From assembly GCA_030448105.1 (NCBI GenBank), contig JAUJNP010000003.1:62001-126000 (forward strand): a stretch of 64,000 nucleotides of DNA, given 5' to 3'. The DNA comes from Acidimicrobiales bacterium. Its GTDB lineage: Bacteria > Actinomycetota > Acidimicrobiia > Acidimicrobiales > Iamiaceae. Under the pieces are notes generated by a model that worked only from the letters and a program-made list of their open reading frames with translations, had not been told where the DNA came from and made no database searches. The position numbers and the translations under genes were made by a program. Below are positions 34,596-42,671 of this stretch, in pieces (position 1 is the first letter of the stretch; every line of letters begins with the position of its first letter).

Positions 34596-36704
34596 ATGAC
34601 GATCCATCCCGATCTGGAGGCCGAGCAGGCCTACATCGATCATGCCTACCAGTGCCTCGACGAGGCGCGGGCCCGGGCCAACTCGCTGCAGACCATGGTC
34701 GAGGTGGGCCGGGGGGGCACCGAGCAGGCCCGCTTCGAGCGCGACGTGATCTGGGACACGATCCTGCACCGGCTGTCCTCGCTGCAGCTCGGCGACGCCT
34801 CCCTGTGCTTCGGCCGCATCGACCGGGAGCCCGAGGACGGCGACCGGGGCGCGTCCTACTACATCGGTCGCATCGCCGTGTCCGACCACAACCAGGAGCC
34901 GGTGGTGGTCGACTGGCGGGCCCCCGTGGCCGAGCCCTTCTACCGGGCCACCGGGCGCCAGGCCATGGGCCTGGCCCGGCGCCGTCACTTCGCCACCCGG
35001 GGCCGGCGCCTGCTCGGCATCGAGGACGAGCTGTTCGGCGACCGGGCCGTTGCCCTTGGTGGAGGCGCCCTCGCCGACGGCCACCCGGCCGAGGGCATCT
35101 CCGGCTACGGCGCCCTCATCTCCGCCCTGGAGACGGCCCGGTCGGGACGTCTGGGCGACATCGTGGCCACCATCCAGGGCGAGCAGGACGAGATCATCCG
35201 GGCGCCCCTGCCCGGGGTGCTGGTCGTGCAGGGGGGTCCGGGCACCGGCAAGACGGTGGTGGCCCTCCACCGGGCCGCGTACCTGCTCTACACCCACCGG
35301 TTCCCCCTCGAGGACCAGGGGGTGCTGGTGGTCGGGCCGAACCGCCTCTTCCTCTCCTACATCGAGCAGGTGCTCCCTTCACTCGGTGAGGCAGGGGTGG
35401 AGCTGGCCGTCCTCGGCGACCTCGTCGACGAGGTGCGGGTGCGGGGCGCCGAGCGGGGTGAGGTGGCCCGGGTGAAGGGCGACGAGCGGATGGCGCGGGT
35501 GGTGGCCAAGGCGGTGCGTGACCGCAAGCGCGGCCTGCGGCGCGACCTGCGCCTGGGCTTCGGCCTGCAGACCCTCACCGTCAGCGTCGAGCGCTCGGAG
35601 CGCATCGTGGCCGATGCCCGCCGCCGCTCCCGCACCCACAACGCCGGGCGCCGCTTCGTGGAGCAGTCGCTCCACCAGGCGTTGGCCGAGAGCAGTCGCA
35701 CCCCGCTCGACGCGGCCACGGTGCGCGACCGGTTCCGGCGGGCGCCCGAGGTGCGGGAGGCGCTGGAGTGGATGTGGCCGGTGCTCACGCCGGCGGAGCT
35801 GCTGCACGACCTGTTCGGGTCGCCGGCGCTGCTGCGCCTGGCGGCCAGGGGCACCCTGTCCACCGACGAGGTGGCCGCCCTGCACCGTCCTCGGGCCGAG
35901 GCGGTGGAGCAGGTCGTGTGGACACCCGACGACGTGCCTCTGCTCGACGAGGCGCGCGCCCTGCTCGGTCCCACCCTCCGGGGGCGACGGCGGGGCGAGC
36001 CCGACGAGATCCGCACCTACGGCCACATCGTGGTGGACGAGGCCCAGGACCTCTCGCCGATGCAGCTGCGGATGATCAGCCGCCGTTCGCTCAACGGGTC
36101 CATGACGGTGGTGGGCGACATCGCCCAGTCCACCGGGGCGTGGCCCCACGCCGACTGGGACGAGGTGCTGTCGCGCCTTCCCGACCGGCGGCCCGCCCGC
36201 CGGGCCGAGCTCACCGTGGGCTACCGGATCCCGGCGCCGAACATGGCGCTGGCCACCCGGGTGCTGGCCGAGGCCGCGCCCGAGCTGCGCCCGCCCCGGT
36301 CGGTGCGCCAGGACGGCCGGCCACCCCGGATCGCCCGGGTCGACGGCCAGGAGTTGGAGGCCACGGTGGTTGAGGCCGTGCTCGCCGAGCTGGCCGAGGT
36401 CGGCGCCGGCAACGTCGCCGTGATCTGCCCGGCGTCGCTGGTCGACGCGGCCGACCGTGGGCTCTCCACCGCCGGGATCGACCACGGCCTGGCCAGCAGC
36501 TCGGGCCTCGACCACCAGGTCACGGTGGTGCCGGTGCGGATGGTGAAGGGCCTCGAGCTCGACGCCACCGTCGTGGTGGAACCGGCCCGCATCCTGGCCG
36601 AGGAGCCTCAGGGACTGCGCTCGCTCTACGTCGCCCTGACCCGGGCCACCCGCCTACTGACCCTGGTGCATCGGGGCGACCTTCCGGCCGTGCTCGCCGA
36701 GTGA
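34596..36704 (+). CDS. helD: HelD-like UvrD/Rep-family helicase (RNA polymerase recycling factor type)
   Basis: 702-residue SF1 ATPase. The N-terminal part (MTIHPDLEAEQAYIDHAYQC) is a charged helical arm typical of HelD proteins that pull nucleic acid from RNA polymerase. VVDWRAPVAEPFYRATGRQA is the HelD-specific block. Walker A is VVQGGPGTGKTVVALHRAAY (near residue 213), motif II is HIVVDEAQDLSPMQLRMIS (near 477), motif III GSMTVVGDIAQSTGAW, and the C-terminal helicase motifs include MVKGLELDATVVVEP and LYVALTRATRLL. The class is well supported. That it acts on RNA polymerase rather than in repair is inferred from the N-terminal arm and the family. Confidence 0.9.
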   Translation: MTIHPDLEAEQAYIDHAYQCLDEARARANSLQTMVEVGRGGTEQARFERDVIWDTILHRLSSLQLGDASLCFGRIDREPEDGDRGASYYIGRIAVSDHNQEPVVVDWRAPVAEPFYRATGRQAMGLARRRHFATRGRRLLGIEDELFGDRAVALGGGALADGHPAEGISGYGALISALETARSGRLGDIVATIQGEQDEIIRAPLPGVLVVQGGPGTGKTVVALHRAAYLLYTHRFPLEDQGVLVVGPNRLFLSYIEQVLPSLGEAGVELAVLGDLVDEVRVRGAERGEVARVKGDERMARVVAKAVRDRKRGLRRDLRLGFGLQTLTVSVERSERIVADARRRSRTHNAGRRFVEQSLHQALAESSRTPLDAATVRDRFRRAPEVREALEWMWPVLTPAELLHDLFGSPALLRLAARGTLSTDEVAALHRPRAEAVEQVVWTPDDVPLLDEARALLGPTLRGRRRGEPDEIRTYGHIVVDEAQDLSPMQLRMISRRSLNGSMTVVGDIAQSTGAWPHADWDEVLSRLPDRRPARRAELTVGYRIPAPNMALATRVLAEAAPELRPPRSVRQDGRPPRIARVDGQELEATVVEAVLAELAEVGAGNVAVICPASLVDAADRGLSTAGIDHGLASSSGLDHQVTVVPVRMVKGLELDATVVVEPARILAEEPQGLRSLYVALTRATRLLTLVHRGDLPAVLAE

Positions 36705-36728
36705 GCCGGGTCTGCGGATGGTGCGCTA

Positions 36729-38111
36729 ATGAGCGCCCTATTGGTGGTGGGGGCCGGGCCGGCCGGGCTGGTGGCGGCCTGGCGCGCCGCCCGAGCGGGG
36801 CACGACGTCACCGTGCTCGAACGGGCCGGGCACGTGGGGGGCATGGCCGCCAGCCTCGACGTGGCCGGCGTGCGGGTCGACCTCGGCAGCCACCGCCTGC
36901 ACCCCTCCACCCCGCCGCCGCTGTTGGCCGCCCTGCGCGACCTGCTCGGTGCCGACCTGCAGGTGCGCCCCCGCAACGGTCGCATCCGCCTGCGGGACCG
37001 CTGGGTCGCCTTCCCGCTGAAGGCCGGGGACCTGGTGGCCCACCTGCCCCGCGGCTTCGCCGCGAGGGCCGCCCTCGACACCGTGCTGGCCCCGGCGCGC
37101 CGACCGCGGCGTGACACGTTCGCCGAGGTGGTCCGGGCCGGGCTGGGGCCGACGATCGCCGACGAGTTCTACCGGCCCTACGCCGCCAAGCTCTGGGGCG
37201 TCGACGCCGACGAGCTGGCCGGCGAGCTCGCCCGCCGGCGGGTGAGCGCCTCCTCGCCGGTCGAGCTGGCCCGCCGCCTGGTCCGAGGCTCCCGGCCCGA
37301 GGGCCGCAGGTTCCTCTACCCCCGGCGGGGGTTCGGGCAGATCGCCGACCGGCTGGCCGAGGCCGCCGTCGACGCCGGAGCGGAGGTCCGGCTGGGCGAG
37401 GAGGTCACCGGCCTCCGGCTTTCCGCCAACGGGGTGGAGGTCGGACTGGCCGGCGGCGCCGCCGTCGGTGCCGACCGGCTCTGGTCCACCGCACCGCTGC
37501 CCGAGCTGGCCCGCCTGGCCAACCCCGCGCCGCCCCCCGAGGTGCTCGCCGCCGCCGGCCGGCTCGAGCACCGGGCCCTGGCGCTCGTGTACCTGGTGCT
37601 CGACCAGCATCGCTACACGCCCTACGACGCGCACTACCTCCCGGCCGTAGACGTGCCCGTCGCCCGCCTGTCAGAGCCCCGCAACTACCGCGACAGCGCC
37701 GACGACCCGGCCGACCGCACCGTGCTCTGCGCCGAGGTGCCCTGCCGCGTCGGCGACGCCACGTGGACCTCGGCGCCGTCCGCCCTGGGAGCCATGGTCT
37801 CCGAGAGCCTTGCCAGCCAGGGCCTCCCACTCATCGAGCCGATCGCGGTCGAGGTGCGGCGGCTACCCCGCGTGTACCCGATCTACCGGCCCGGTTTCGA
37901 GTGGTCGCTCTCCGCCCTCGACCTGTGGGCGGCCGACCAGCCCCGCCTGCTCACGTTCGGGCGCCAGGGCCTGTTCGTGCCGGACAACACCCACCACGCG
38001 CTGGCCATGGGGTGGGCGGCGGCCGACGCGTTGGGATCAGACGGAAGCTTCGACACGGCCGCCTGGGCGGTGGCGCGGCAGTCCTTCCGGGGCTTCGTGG
38101 TCGAGGACTAG
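36729..38111 (+). CDS. FAD-dependent oxidoreductase (UDP-galactopyranose mutase/amine oxidase-like)
   Basis: 460-residue flavoprotein. The Rossmann start is MSALLVVGAGPAGLVAAWRA with VTVLERAGHVGGMAASLDVA, followed by VRVDLGSHRLHPSTPPPLLA, reminiscent of the UDP-galactopyranose mutase and protoporphyrinogen-oxidase-like class (S-H/G-x-H). A central EFYRPYAAKLWGVDADEL and the C-terminal FAD contact (GRQGLFVPDNTHHALAMGWA) complete the fold. It lies next to two envelope glycosyltransferases, one convergent, so a role in sugar-nucleotide or lipid-carrier modification is plausible but unproven. The 3' end overlaps the convergent GT2 gene by 75 bp. Confidence 0.85.
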   Translation: MSALLVVGAGPAGLVAAWRAARAGHDVTVLERAGHVGGMAASLDVAGVRVDLGSHRLHPSTPPPLLAALRDLLGADLQVRPRNGRIRLRDRWVAFPLKAGDLVAHLPRGFAARAALDTVLAPARRPRRDTFAEVVRAGLGPTIADEFYRPYAAKLWGVDADELAGELARRRVSASSPVELARRLVRGSRPEGRRFLYPRRGFGQIADRLAEAAVDAGAEVRLGEEVTGLRLSANGVEVGLAGGAAVGADRLWSTAPLPELARLANPAPPPEVLAAAGRLEHRALALVYLVLDQHRYTPYDAHYLPAVDVPVARLSEPRNYRDSADDPADRTVLCAEVPCRVGDATWTSAPSALGAMVSESLASQGLPLIEPIAVEVRRLPRVYPIYRPGFEWSLSALDLWAADQPRLLTFGRQGLFVPDNTHHALAMGWAAADALGSDGSFDTAAWAVARQSFRGFVVED

Positions 38112-38840
38112 TACACACGGGGGGCTCTGCCCCCCGCGGATCCCTCGCCGGCGGCCGCTGCGCCAGGCACGTCCCATGGCCGGGATGACCGCCGCCAGGT
38201 AGGGCACGAGGCGCACGAAGGACCGGCCCGAGGTGCGGAACCGGTAGGAGATGGGCACCTCGGCGTAGCGGAAACCCTTGGCCACGAGGTCGAGGGTGAG
38301 GACCTGGGCGTAGTTGTAGTCGTGGGCCACCTCGGCGGCGGCGGCCGCCGGCCCCGACAGCACCCGGAAGCCGCTCTGCCCGTCGGTGACGGGCTGGCCG
38401 CTCAGGGCCCGCACCGCCAGGGTGAGCATCCGGTTGCCGAGAGAGCGGTGCAGGCGCATGCGGCGCGGCCCACCGGCGAAGCGGGACCCGACGACGTAGT
38501 CGGCCCGGCCTTCGAGGATGGGCGCGAGGAGGGCGGGGAGCTGGCGGGGGTCGTACTCGCCGTCGGCGTCGCAGAAGGCCACCGCAACTGCGCCTTCGGC
38601 CACCCCCCGGGCCAGCCCGTGGCGCACGGCGGCACCCAGCCCCCGGTTGGCGGCGAAGGAGTCCACCGCCGCCCCGGAGGCGCGGGCCGCCTCCGCGGTG
38701 CCGTCGCGCGAGCCGTCGTCGACCACCAGCGCCCGCACCGGGTGGCCGGCCACCTCGGAAGGGATACTGCCCACCACGCCGCTCACCGCGGCGACCTCGT
38801 CGTGGGCGGGGAGGAAGAAGAGGATGGGCGCGGGAGGCAT
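38037..38840 (-). CDS. Glycosyltransferase family 2 (polyprenyl-phosphate sugar synthase-like)
   Basis: 267-residue GT-A enzyme. The nucleotide-sugar site is ILFFLPAHDEVAAVSGVV, with VVDDGSRDGTAEAARASGAA next; the metal motif is FCDADGEYDPRQLPALL (D-A-D, near residue 89). GSRFAGGPRRMRLHRSLGNR and TDGQSGFRVLS are typical of dolichol-phosphate mannose synthase-like members. There is no C-terminal membrane domain, so it may work with a GtrA-like partner or deliver to the polytopic transferase encoded divergently at 38891. The last 25 residues overlap the convergent FAD gene and look like recent extension. Confidence 0.9.
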   Translation of the reverse strand: MPPAPILFFLPAHDEVAAVSGVVGSIPSEVAGHPVRALVVDDGSRDGTAEAARASGAAVDSFAANRGLGAAVRHGLARGVAEGAVAVAFCDADGEYDPRQLPALLAPILEGRADYVVGSRFAGGPRRMRLHRSLGNRMLTLAVRALSGQPVTDGQSGFRVLSGPAAAAAEVAHDYNYAQVLTLDLVAKGFRYAEVPISYRFRTSGRSFVRLVPYLAAVIPAMGRAWRSGRRRGIRGGQSPPCVLVLDHEAPEGLPRHRPGGRVEASV

Positions 38841-38850
38841 TGTTAGGGGG

Positions 38851-38856
38851 ACTTTA
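38851..38856 (-). promoter_or_regulatory. -10 hexamer TAAAGT for GT2 gene
   Basis: Minus-strand TAAAGT, 10 nt before the ATG at 38840; spacing is slightly long for strict leaderless initiation. Confidence 0.35.
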
Positions 38857-38876
38857 CACCTCCCCGTGAGATTGGC

Positions 38877-38882
38877 TACCGT
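38877..38882 (+). promoter_or_regulatory. -10 hexamer TACCGT, leaderless promoter of membrane glycosyltransferase
   Basis: TACCGT, 8 nt before the ATG at 38891, in the 50-bp divergent gap shared with GT2. Confidence 0.5.
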
Positions 38883-38890
38883 CGGCTCCC

Positions 38891-40315
38891 ATGCGGTTCC
38901 GCCTGCTGCTGGCTGCGGTGGGCGTCCTAGTGGCCGGTGCGTCGATGGCGGCCATGCCCGCCCGAGCCACCGTGGACGACCAGGTCACGGCGGACGAGCC
39001 GCAGTACCTGCTGAGCGCCATCAGCCTGGCCGAGGACGGTGACCTCGACATCGCCGACGAGCTCACCGTTGAGCGGTGGCGCGCCTTCCACCGCAGCCCG
39101 CTCCCGCGCCAGACCGAGCCCCGGGGCGACGGTCGGGAGCTGAGCCCCCACGATCCGCTGCTGCCGTTGCTCCTGGCCGTCCCGGTCGCCCTCGGCGGGT
39201 GGGCGGGGGCCAAGGTGGCGCTGGCGGCGGCGGCCGGGGCGCTGGCCGCCCTCCTCGTGTGGGTGGGGGTGCGCCGCCTCCGCCTGTCCGCCCCGATCGC
39301 CGCCGGTGTGGTGGCCGCCTTCGCCACGGTCCCGCCCCTCACCACCTACGGTGCCCAGGTGTATCCCGAGCTGCCCGCCGCGCTCGTGGTCACCGCCGCC
39401 GTCGCTGCCCTCACCGGCCCGCTGCACCGGCGAGGCACCATGGTGCTCGGGCTCGCGGTCGTGGCCCTCCCGTGGCTGGCGGTGAAGTACGTGCCCGTCG
39501 CCGCCGCCCTTGCCGCGGTGGGCCTCGTCGCCCTCGCCCGCCGGGGCCACCGCCTCACGGCCATCGCCCTGGGGGCTGCCCTGGCGGCGGCGGGGACGGC
39601 CTTCGCCGCCTTCCACCGGGCCGTGTACGGAGGGTGGACGGCGTACGCCGCCGGCGACCACTTCACCGGCGGCGAGCTCACCGCAGTCGGCACCGCACCG
39701 AGCTACCCGGGGCGAGCGGTCCGCCTGCTCGGCCTGCTGGTGGACCGGGGCTTCGGCCTGGCCGCCTGGGCGCCGGTCTTCCTGCTCGCCGTGCCGGCCA
39801 TGGCCGCCCTGCTGCGGCGCCGGCCGGCCGGATGGGCGGCGCTGGCCGTGCCCTTCGCGGCCGGCTGGCTCAACGCCACCTTCGTAGCCCTCACCATGCA
39901 CGGCTGGTGGTGGCCGGGTCGCCAGGTAGTGGTGGTGGTGCCGGCGTTGGTGCTGGTGACCGCGTGGTGGGTCGACCAGGTCCGCCGGGTGCTCCCGGTG
40001 GTGGTCGCCGCCACTGTCGCCGGGTTGACGATGTGGTGGTGGTTGCTCGTCGAGGTGCTCTCGGGCCGGCGCACCCTCATCGTCGACTTCGTCGCCACCG
40101 CCGACCCGCTGGCCCGGGCCTGGCACGCCGTCCTCCCCGACTACCGCACTCCCACCGCCACGACCTGGGCCCTGCACGCCGCGTGGACGGTGGCCCTGGG
40201 CGCCCTCGCCGCCTGGGGTTGGACCACCGCTGCTCCCACGCCGTCCCGGCCGCCGGTCGCGCCTACCGCCGTCACCTCACCCCCCACCAAGGAGACCGCC
40301 CATGTCCACGCCTGA
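38891..40315 (+). CDS. Polytopic membrane glycosyltransferase-like protein (GT39/ArnT-like)
   Basis: 474-residue protein with an N-terminal signal-anchor (RFRLLLAAVGVLVAGASMAA) and about ten further hydrophobic helices. The first loop carries ADEPQYLLSAISLAEDGDLD, resembling the D-E motif region that binds polyprenyl-phosphate sugars in GT-C enzymes. Later helices contain Trp-rich stretches such as LTMHGWWWPGRQVVVVVPAL and VAGLTMWWWLLVEVL. A GT-C transferase of the PMT/ArnT class is the best call; the acceptor is unknown. The divergent GT2 is a natural supplier of the lipid-linked sugar. It overlaps the cupredoxin lipoprotein by 14 bp. Confidence 0.75.
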   Translation: MRFRLLLAAVGVLVAGASMAAMPARATVDDQVTADEPQYLLSAISLAEDGDLDIADELTVERWRAFHRSPLPRQTEPRGDGRELSPHDPLLPLLLAVPVALGGWAGAKVALAAAAGALAALLVWVGVRRLRLSAPIAAGVVAAFATVPPLTTYGAQVYPELPAALVVTAAVAALTGPLHRRGTMVLGLAVVALPWLAVKYVPVAAALAAVGLVALARRGHRLTAIALGAALAAAGTAFAAFHRAVYGGWTAYAAGDHFTGGELTAVGTAPSYPGRAVRLLGLLVDRGFGLAAWAPVFLLAVPAMAALLRRRPAGWAALAVPFAAGWLNATFVALTMHGWWWPGRQVVVVVPALVLVTAWWVDQVRRVLPVVVAATVAGLTMWWWLLVEVLSGRRTLIVDFVATADPLARAWHAVLPDYRTPTATTWALHAAWTVALGALAAWGWTTAAPTPSRPPVAPTAVTSPPTKETAHVHA

Positions 40316-41081
40316 ACCAAGGTTCCCCACCGTGGCCCGGCGGCTAAGGGCATGCGCGGAAAGGTCGAGCCGTCGTCGCCGAGAACATTGCGGCTTCGCC
40401 GCAACAGGCGCTGTGCTGGCTGGGTCGCCTCGCCTATCGGCTCGGCTCCTAATTGCCGTCGCCCTCGCCACCGGCCTGCTCTTGGCCGCCGGCGCCTGCG
40501 CCAAGGACGACGGTGCCGGCGTGCGTGACGCCTGCGCGGGCGGCTCGGCGTCGGGCGGCTCGGCGTCGGGCGGCTCGGCCTCCGAGCACGGCTCCGCCTC
40601 CGAGCACGGCTCGGGGTCGGGCGCCGGCACCGAGGACTGCCCCGAAGGGTCGGGCTCGGGTTCCGGGTCCGAGGGGGCCGTCTGCGTGCCGGTAGGCGAC
40701 CCGGCCGAGGCCGACACCACGGTGGAGGTCACCCTCGACGAGTGGAAGGTGGACCTCGACCGCGCCTCGGCGCCCGCTGGCAAGATCGCCTTCGAGTCGA
40801 TCAACTCCGGCGCGGACGATCACGAGCTGGTGGTGGTCAAGGGCGTGGCCCCCGACGACCTGCCCCTCGACGACGAGGGTGCCCTCGACGAGGCGAAGCT
40901 CCCCGACGGGGCCCTGATCGGCGAGGTGGAGGGCTTTCCGGGCGGCGACCACTGCACAGGCGTGTTCGACCTCAGCGCCGGCGACTACACCCTCCTCTGC
41001 AACCTCGTCCACGACGAGGAGGGCCACAAGGAGGTCCACCTCGAGGAGGGCATGGTCACCACCTTCACCGTGACTGACTAG
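40302..41081 (+). CDS. Cupredoxin-domain exported protein/lipoprotein
   Basis: 259 residues. A positively charged N-terminal stretch of about 45 residues precedes the hydrophobic signal RLLIAVALATGLLLAAGACA, whose Cys may be lipidated (the residue at -3 is Ala, so the lipobox is weak). A Ser/Gly/His-rich linker follows, encoded by short direct repeats (GGSAS three times, SEHGS twice). The C-terminal 110 residues form a cupredoxin: ligands His in DDHELVVV, Cys in YTLLCNLVHDEEGHKEVHLE, His in the same segment and Met in EEGM. Such domains occur in EfeO-like periplasmic iron/copper proteins, and FTR1 is encoded just beyond. The long N-terminus suggests the true start may be downstream. The TAG stop is shared with the opposite-strand DtxR stop (CTAG). 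Confidence 0.78.
   Translation: MSTPEPRFPTVARRLRACAERSSRRRREHCGFAATGAVLAGSPRLSARLLIAVALATGLLLAAGACAKDDGAGVRDACAGGSASGGSASGGSASEHGSASEHGSGSGAGTEDCPEGSGSGSGSEGAVCVPVGDPAEADTTVEVTLDEWKVDLDRASAPAGKIAFESINSGADDHELVVVKGVAPDDLPLDDEGALDEAKLPDGALIGEVEGFPGGDHCTGVFDLSAGDYTLLCNLVHDEEGHKEVHLEEGMVTTFTVTD
40388..40404. repeat. Perfect hairpin TTGCGGC-TTC-GCCGCAA at cupredoxin gene 5' end
   Basis: Seven-base-pair stem with a 3-nt loop inside a roughly 110-bp stretch of lower GC and atypical coding character at the 5' end of the cupredoxin gene. It may be a small inserted repeat or an RNA element affecting the downstream start. Confidence 0.4.
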
Positions 41082-41743
41082 GCGAGGACCAGGATGCGGG
41101 AGCTGGCGAAGGACCCGATGCCGACGTGGCGCCCGTCGATCTCGACGGTGGTGGTGCCGTCCGGGGAAGCCGCGGTGACCATGCCGGCTCTACCGGGGAG
41201 CACCTCGGCCTCCTCCAGGAACTCGAGCATCCCCGGGGCGAACTCGAGCTCCTCGGGGATGCGGGCGACGGTGAACCCCGCCCCCACCTCCACGTCGGAC
41301 AGCGCCACGGTGTCGGGCGCGGTGTAGTCGGCGCCGGGGATCGGGTTGCCGTGCGGGCAGGTGGTGGGCGCACCGAGGAGGCGGTCGATGGCCACCTCCA
41401 CGTTGTCGGAGATCACGTGCTCCCAGCGCCCCGCCTCCTTGTGGGCCTCCGCCCAGGACAGGCCGAGGATGTCGGTGAGGAGGCGCTCGGCCAGGCGGTG
41501 GCGGCGTACCACCCGCTCGGCCAGGCGGCTGCCGGTGCGGGTGAGGCGAATCTGGCCGTCCACCTCCAGCAGCCCCTCGTGCTCCATGCGCTTGACCATC
41601 TCCGAGACCGCCGGGCGCGACACGCCGAGGCGTTCGGCGATGCGGGCCTGGATGACGTCGACGTCGTCCTCGCGCAGCTCGAAGACCGCTTCGCAGTACT
41701 CCTCGAAGGCCGGGTGGTACTCGGGCGTTCGGTACTCGGCCAC
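41078..41743 (-). CDS. DtxR/IdeR-family metal-dependent transcriptional repressor
   Basis: 221-residue iron- or manganese-sensing repressor. The N-terminal winged helix reads YCEAVFELREDDVDVIQARI-AERLGVSRPAVSEMVKRME (recognition helix VSRPAVSEMV). The dimerisation/metal domain contains RHRLAERLLTDILGLSWAEA-HKEAGRWEHVISDNVE with the His/Glu/His ligand set, and CPHGNPIPGAD is the classic Cys/His loop. A C-terminal SH3-like domain (residues about 150-221) is present, as in DtxR/IdeR. It is divergent from the FTR1 permease with 58 bp between, so it very likely controls that gene and itself. A leaderless TATGCT lies 6 nt before the GTG. Confidence 0.93.
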   Translation of the reverse strand: MAEYRTPEYHPAFEEYCEAVFELREDDVDVIQARIAERLGVSRPAVSEMVKRMEHEGLLEVDGQIRLTRTGSRLAERVVRRHRLAERLLTDILGLSWAEAHKEAGRWEHVISDNVEVAIDRLLGAPTTCPHGNPIPGADYTAPDTVALSDVEVGAGFTVARIPEELEFAPGMLEFLEEAEVLPGRAGMVTAASPDGTTTVEIDGRHVGIGSFASSRILVLA

Positions 41744-41749
41744 GCGTCG

Positions 41750-41755
41750 AGCATA
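41750..41755 (-). promoter_or_regulatory. -10 hexamer TATGCT, leaderless promoter of DtxR-family gene
   Basis: Minus-strand TATGCT, 6 nt before the GTG at 41743. Confidence 0.55.
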
Positions 41756-41779
41756 CGGCGACGCCCTTGCTTCGCCGCC

Positions 41780-41794
41780 GTGTGTTAGGCACAC
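41780..41794. promoter_or_regulatory. Candidate metal-repressor operator upstream of FTR1
   Basis: GTGTG-TTAGG-CACAC is a perfect 5-bp-arm inverted repeat, 7 nt before the FTR1 ATG; a longer imperfect frame (TGTGT...ACACA) surrounds it. TTAGGC is reminiscent of half-sites bound by IdeR/DtxR. The site would block FTR1 transcription when metal-loaded repressor binds. Confidence 0.4.
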
Positions 41795-41801
41795 TTGACA
41801 C

Positions 41802-42671
41802 ATGGGTGAGAGCTTCCTGATCACGCTGCGCGAGGGCTTCGAAGCGGCCCTCATCGTCGCCATCGTCCTGGCCTTCGTGAAGCGGGGGCCCGCCGCCCAC
41901 ATGGCCCGGGCGGTGTGGGCCGGCACCGCCGCCGCGCTGGCCCTGGCGGCGGTGGTGGGTGTGGTGATCCACCTCACCATCGACGACCTCCAGGGCGAGG
42001 CCCGGGCCCGCACCTTCGCCATCATCTGCATCGCCGCCGCCGCGCTGCTCACGTGGATGATCTTCTGGATGCGCGCCCACGCCCGGGGTCTGAAGGCCGA
42101 GCTCGAGGGCCGGGCCGGTCAGGCGGTCAAGGAGAGCTCGGCGCTGGCGCTGGCGCTGGTGGCCTTCACCGCCGTGGCCCGGGAGGGCCTGGAGACGGCG
42201 CTGTTCCTCATCTCCACCACCACCGCCAGCAGCGGCGGCCAGGTGCTCCTCGGCGGGGTGCTCGGCCTGGCCGTCGCGGTTGCCCTGGGCGTGGCGGTCT
42301 ACCGAGGATCTCGGGTGATCAACATGGGCAAGTTCTTCGCCGTCACCGGCGCGCTCATCATCCTCTTCGCCGCCGGCCTGGTGGCCAAGGCCGTCCTATT
42401 CCTCCAGGGCCAGACCGAGGTGGTCGTCTACAACGTGAAGGGCGTGACCTGGTTGACCTCGGACACCCAGGTCGGGCGCTTCCTCGCCGGCATCTTCGGC
42501 TGGGACCCGGCCCCCTCGGTGCTGCAGTTCCTCGCCTATGTCGGCTATCTGGTGCCGGCGCTGGTGTTCTTCTTCTGGCACCGGCGCACCGCCGCCCCTG
42601 CCCTGACCAAGCCGGCGGCCGCGCCCACCAGCGCTTCGCCCGAGCTCGGTCACGACGTGCCCGTAGCCTGA
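41802..42671 (+). CDS. FTR1-family iron permease
   Basis: 289-residue, seven-helix high-affinity iron permease. Both R-E-x-x-E iron motifs are present: LREGFEAALIVAIVLAFV at residues 9-26 and AREGLETALFLISTTT near residue 127. The N-terminal REGFE falls in the first helix as in EfeU/FTR1. A soluble C-terminal tail is short. Iron taken up as Fe(III) after oxidation would need a periplasmic partner, and the cupredoxin protein at 40302 is a plausible EfeO-like one. The divergent DtxR-family gene and the inverted repeat at 41780 suggest iron-responsive control. The stop lies 4 bp before the presumed lhr start. Confidence 0.95.
   Translation: MGESFLITLREGFEAALIVAIVLAFVKRGPAAHMARAVWAGTAAALALAAVVGVVIHLTIDDLQGEARARTFAIICIAAAALLTWMIFWMRAHARGLKAELEGRAGQAVKESSALALALVAFTAVAREGLETALFLISTTTASSGGQVLLGGVLGLAVAVALGVAVYRGSRVINMGKFFAVTGALIILFAAGLVAKAVLFLQGQTEVVVYNVKGVTWLTSDTQVGRFLAGIFGWDPAPSVLQFLAYVGYLVPALVFFFWHRRTAAPALTKPAAAPTSASPELGHDVPVA
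42664..42669 (+). promoter_or_regulatory. -10-like TAGCCT upstream of lhr
   Basis: TAGCCT in the last codons of FTR1 is followed by GAGGGC and ATC (42676), the first codon position of the lhr frame that fits the leaderless rule. Confidence 0.35.

Noticed and set aside
34596-36704. HelD-like helicase as part of an antiphage defence locus
   Set aside because: Neighbours are heme, redox and glycosyltransferase genes; the HelD N-terminal arm and the WRAPVAEPFY block argue for RNA polymerase recycling.
40388-40404. Riboswitch upstream of the cupredoxin gene
   Set aside because: Only one short hairpin is evident and no conserved aptamer core could be recognised; kept as a repeat or anomaly instead.
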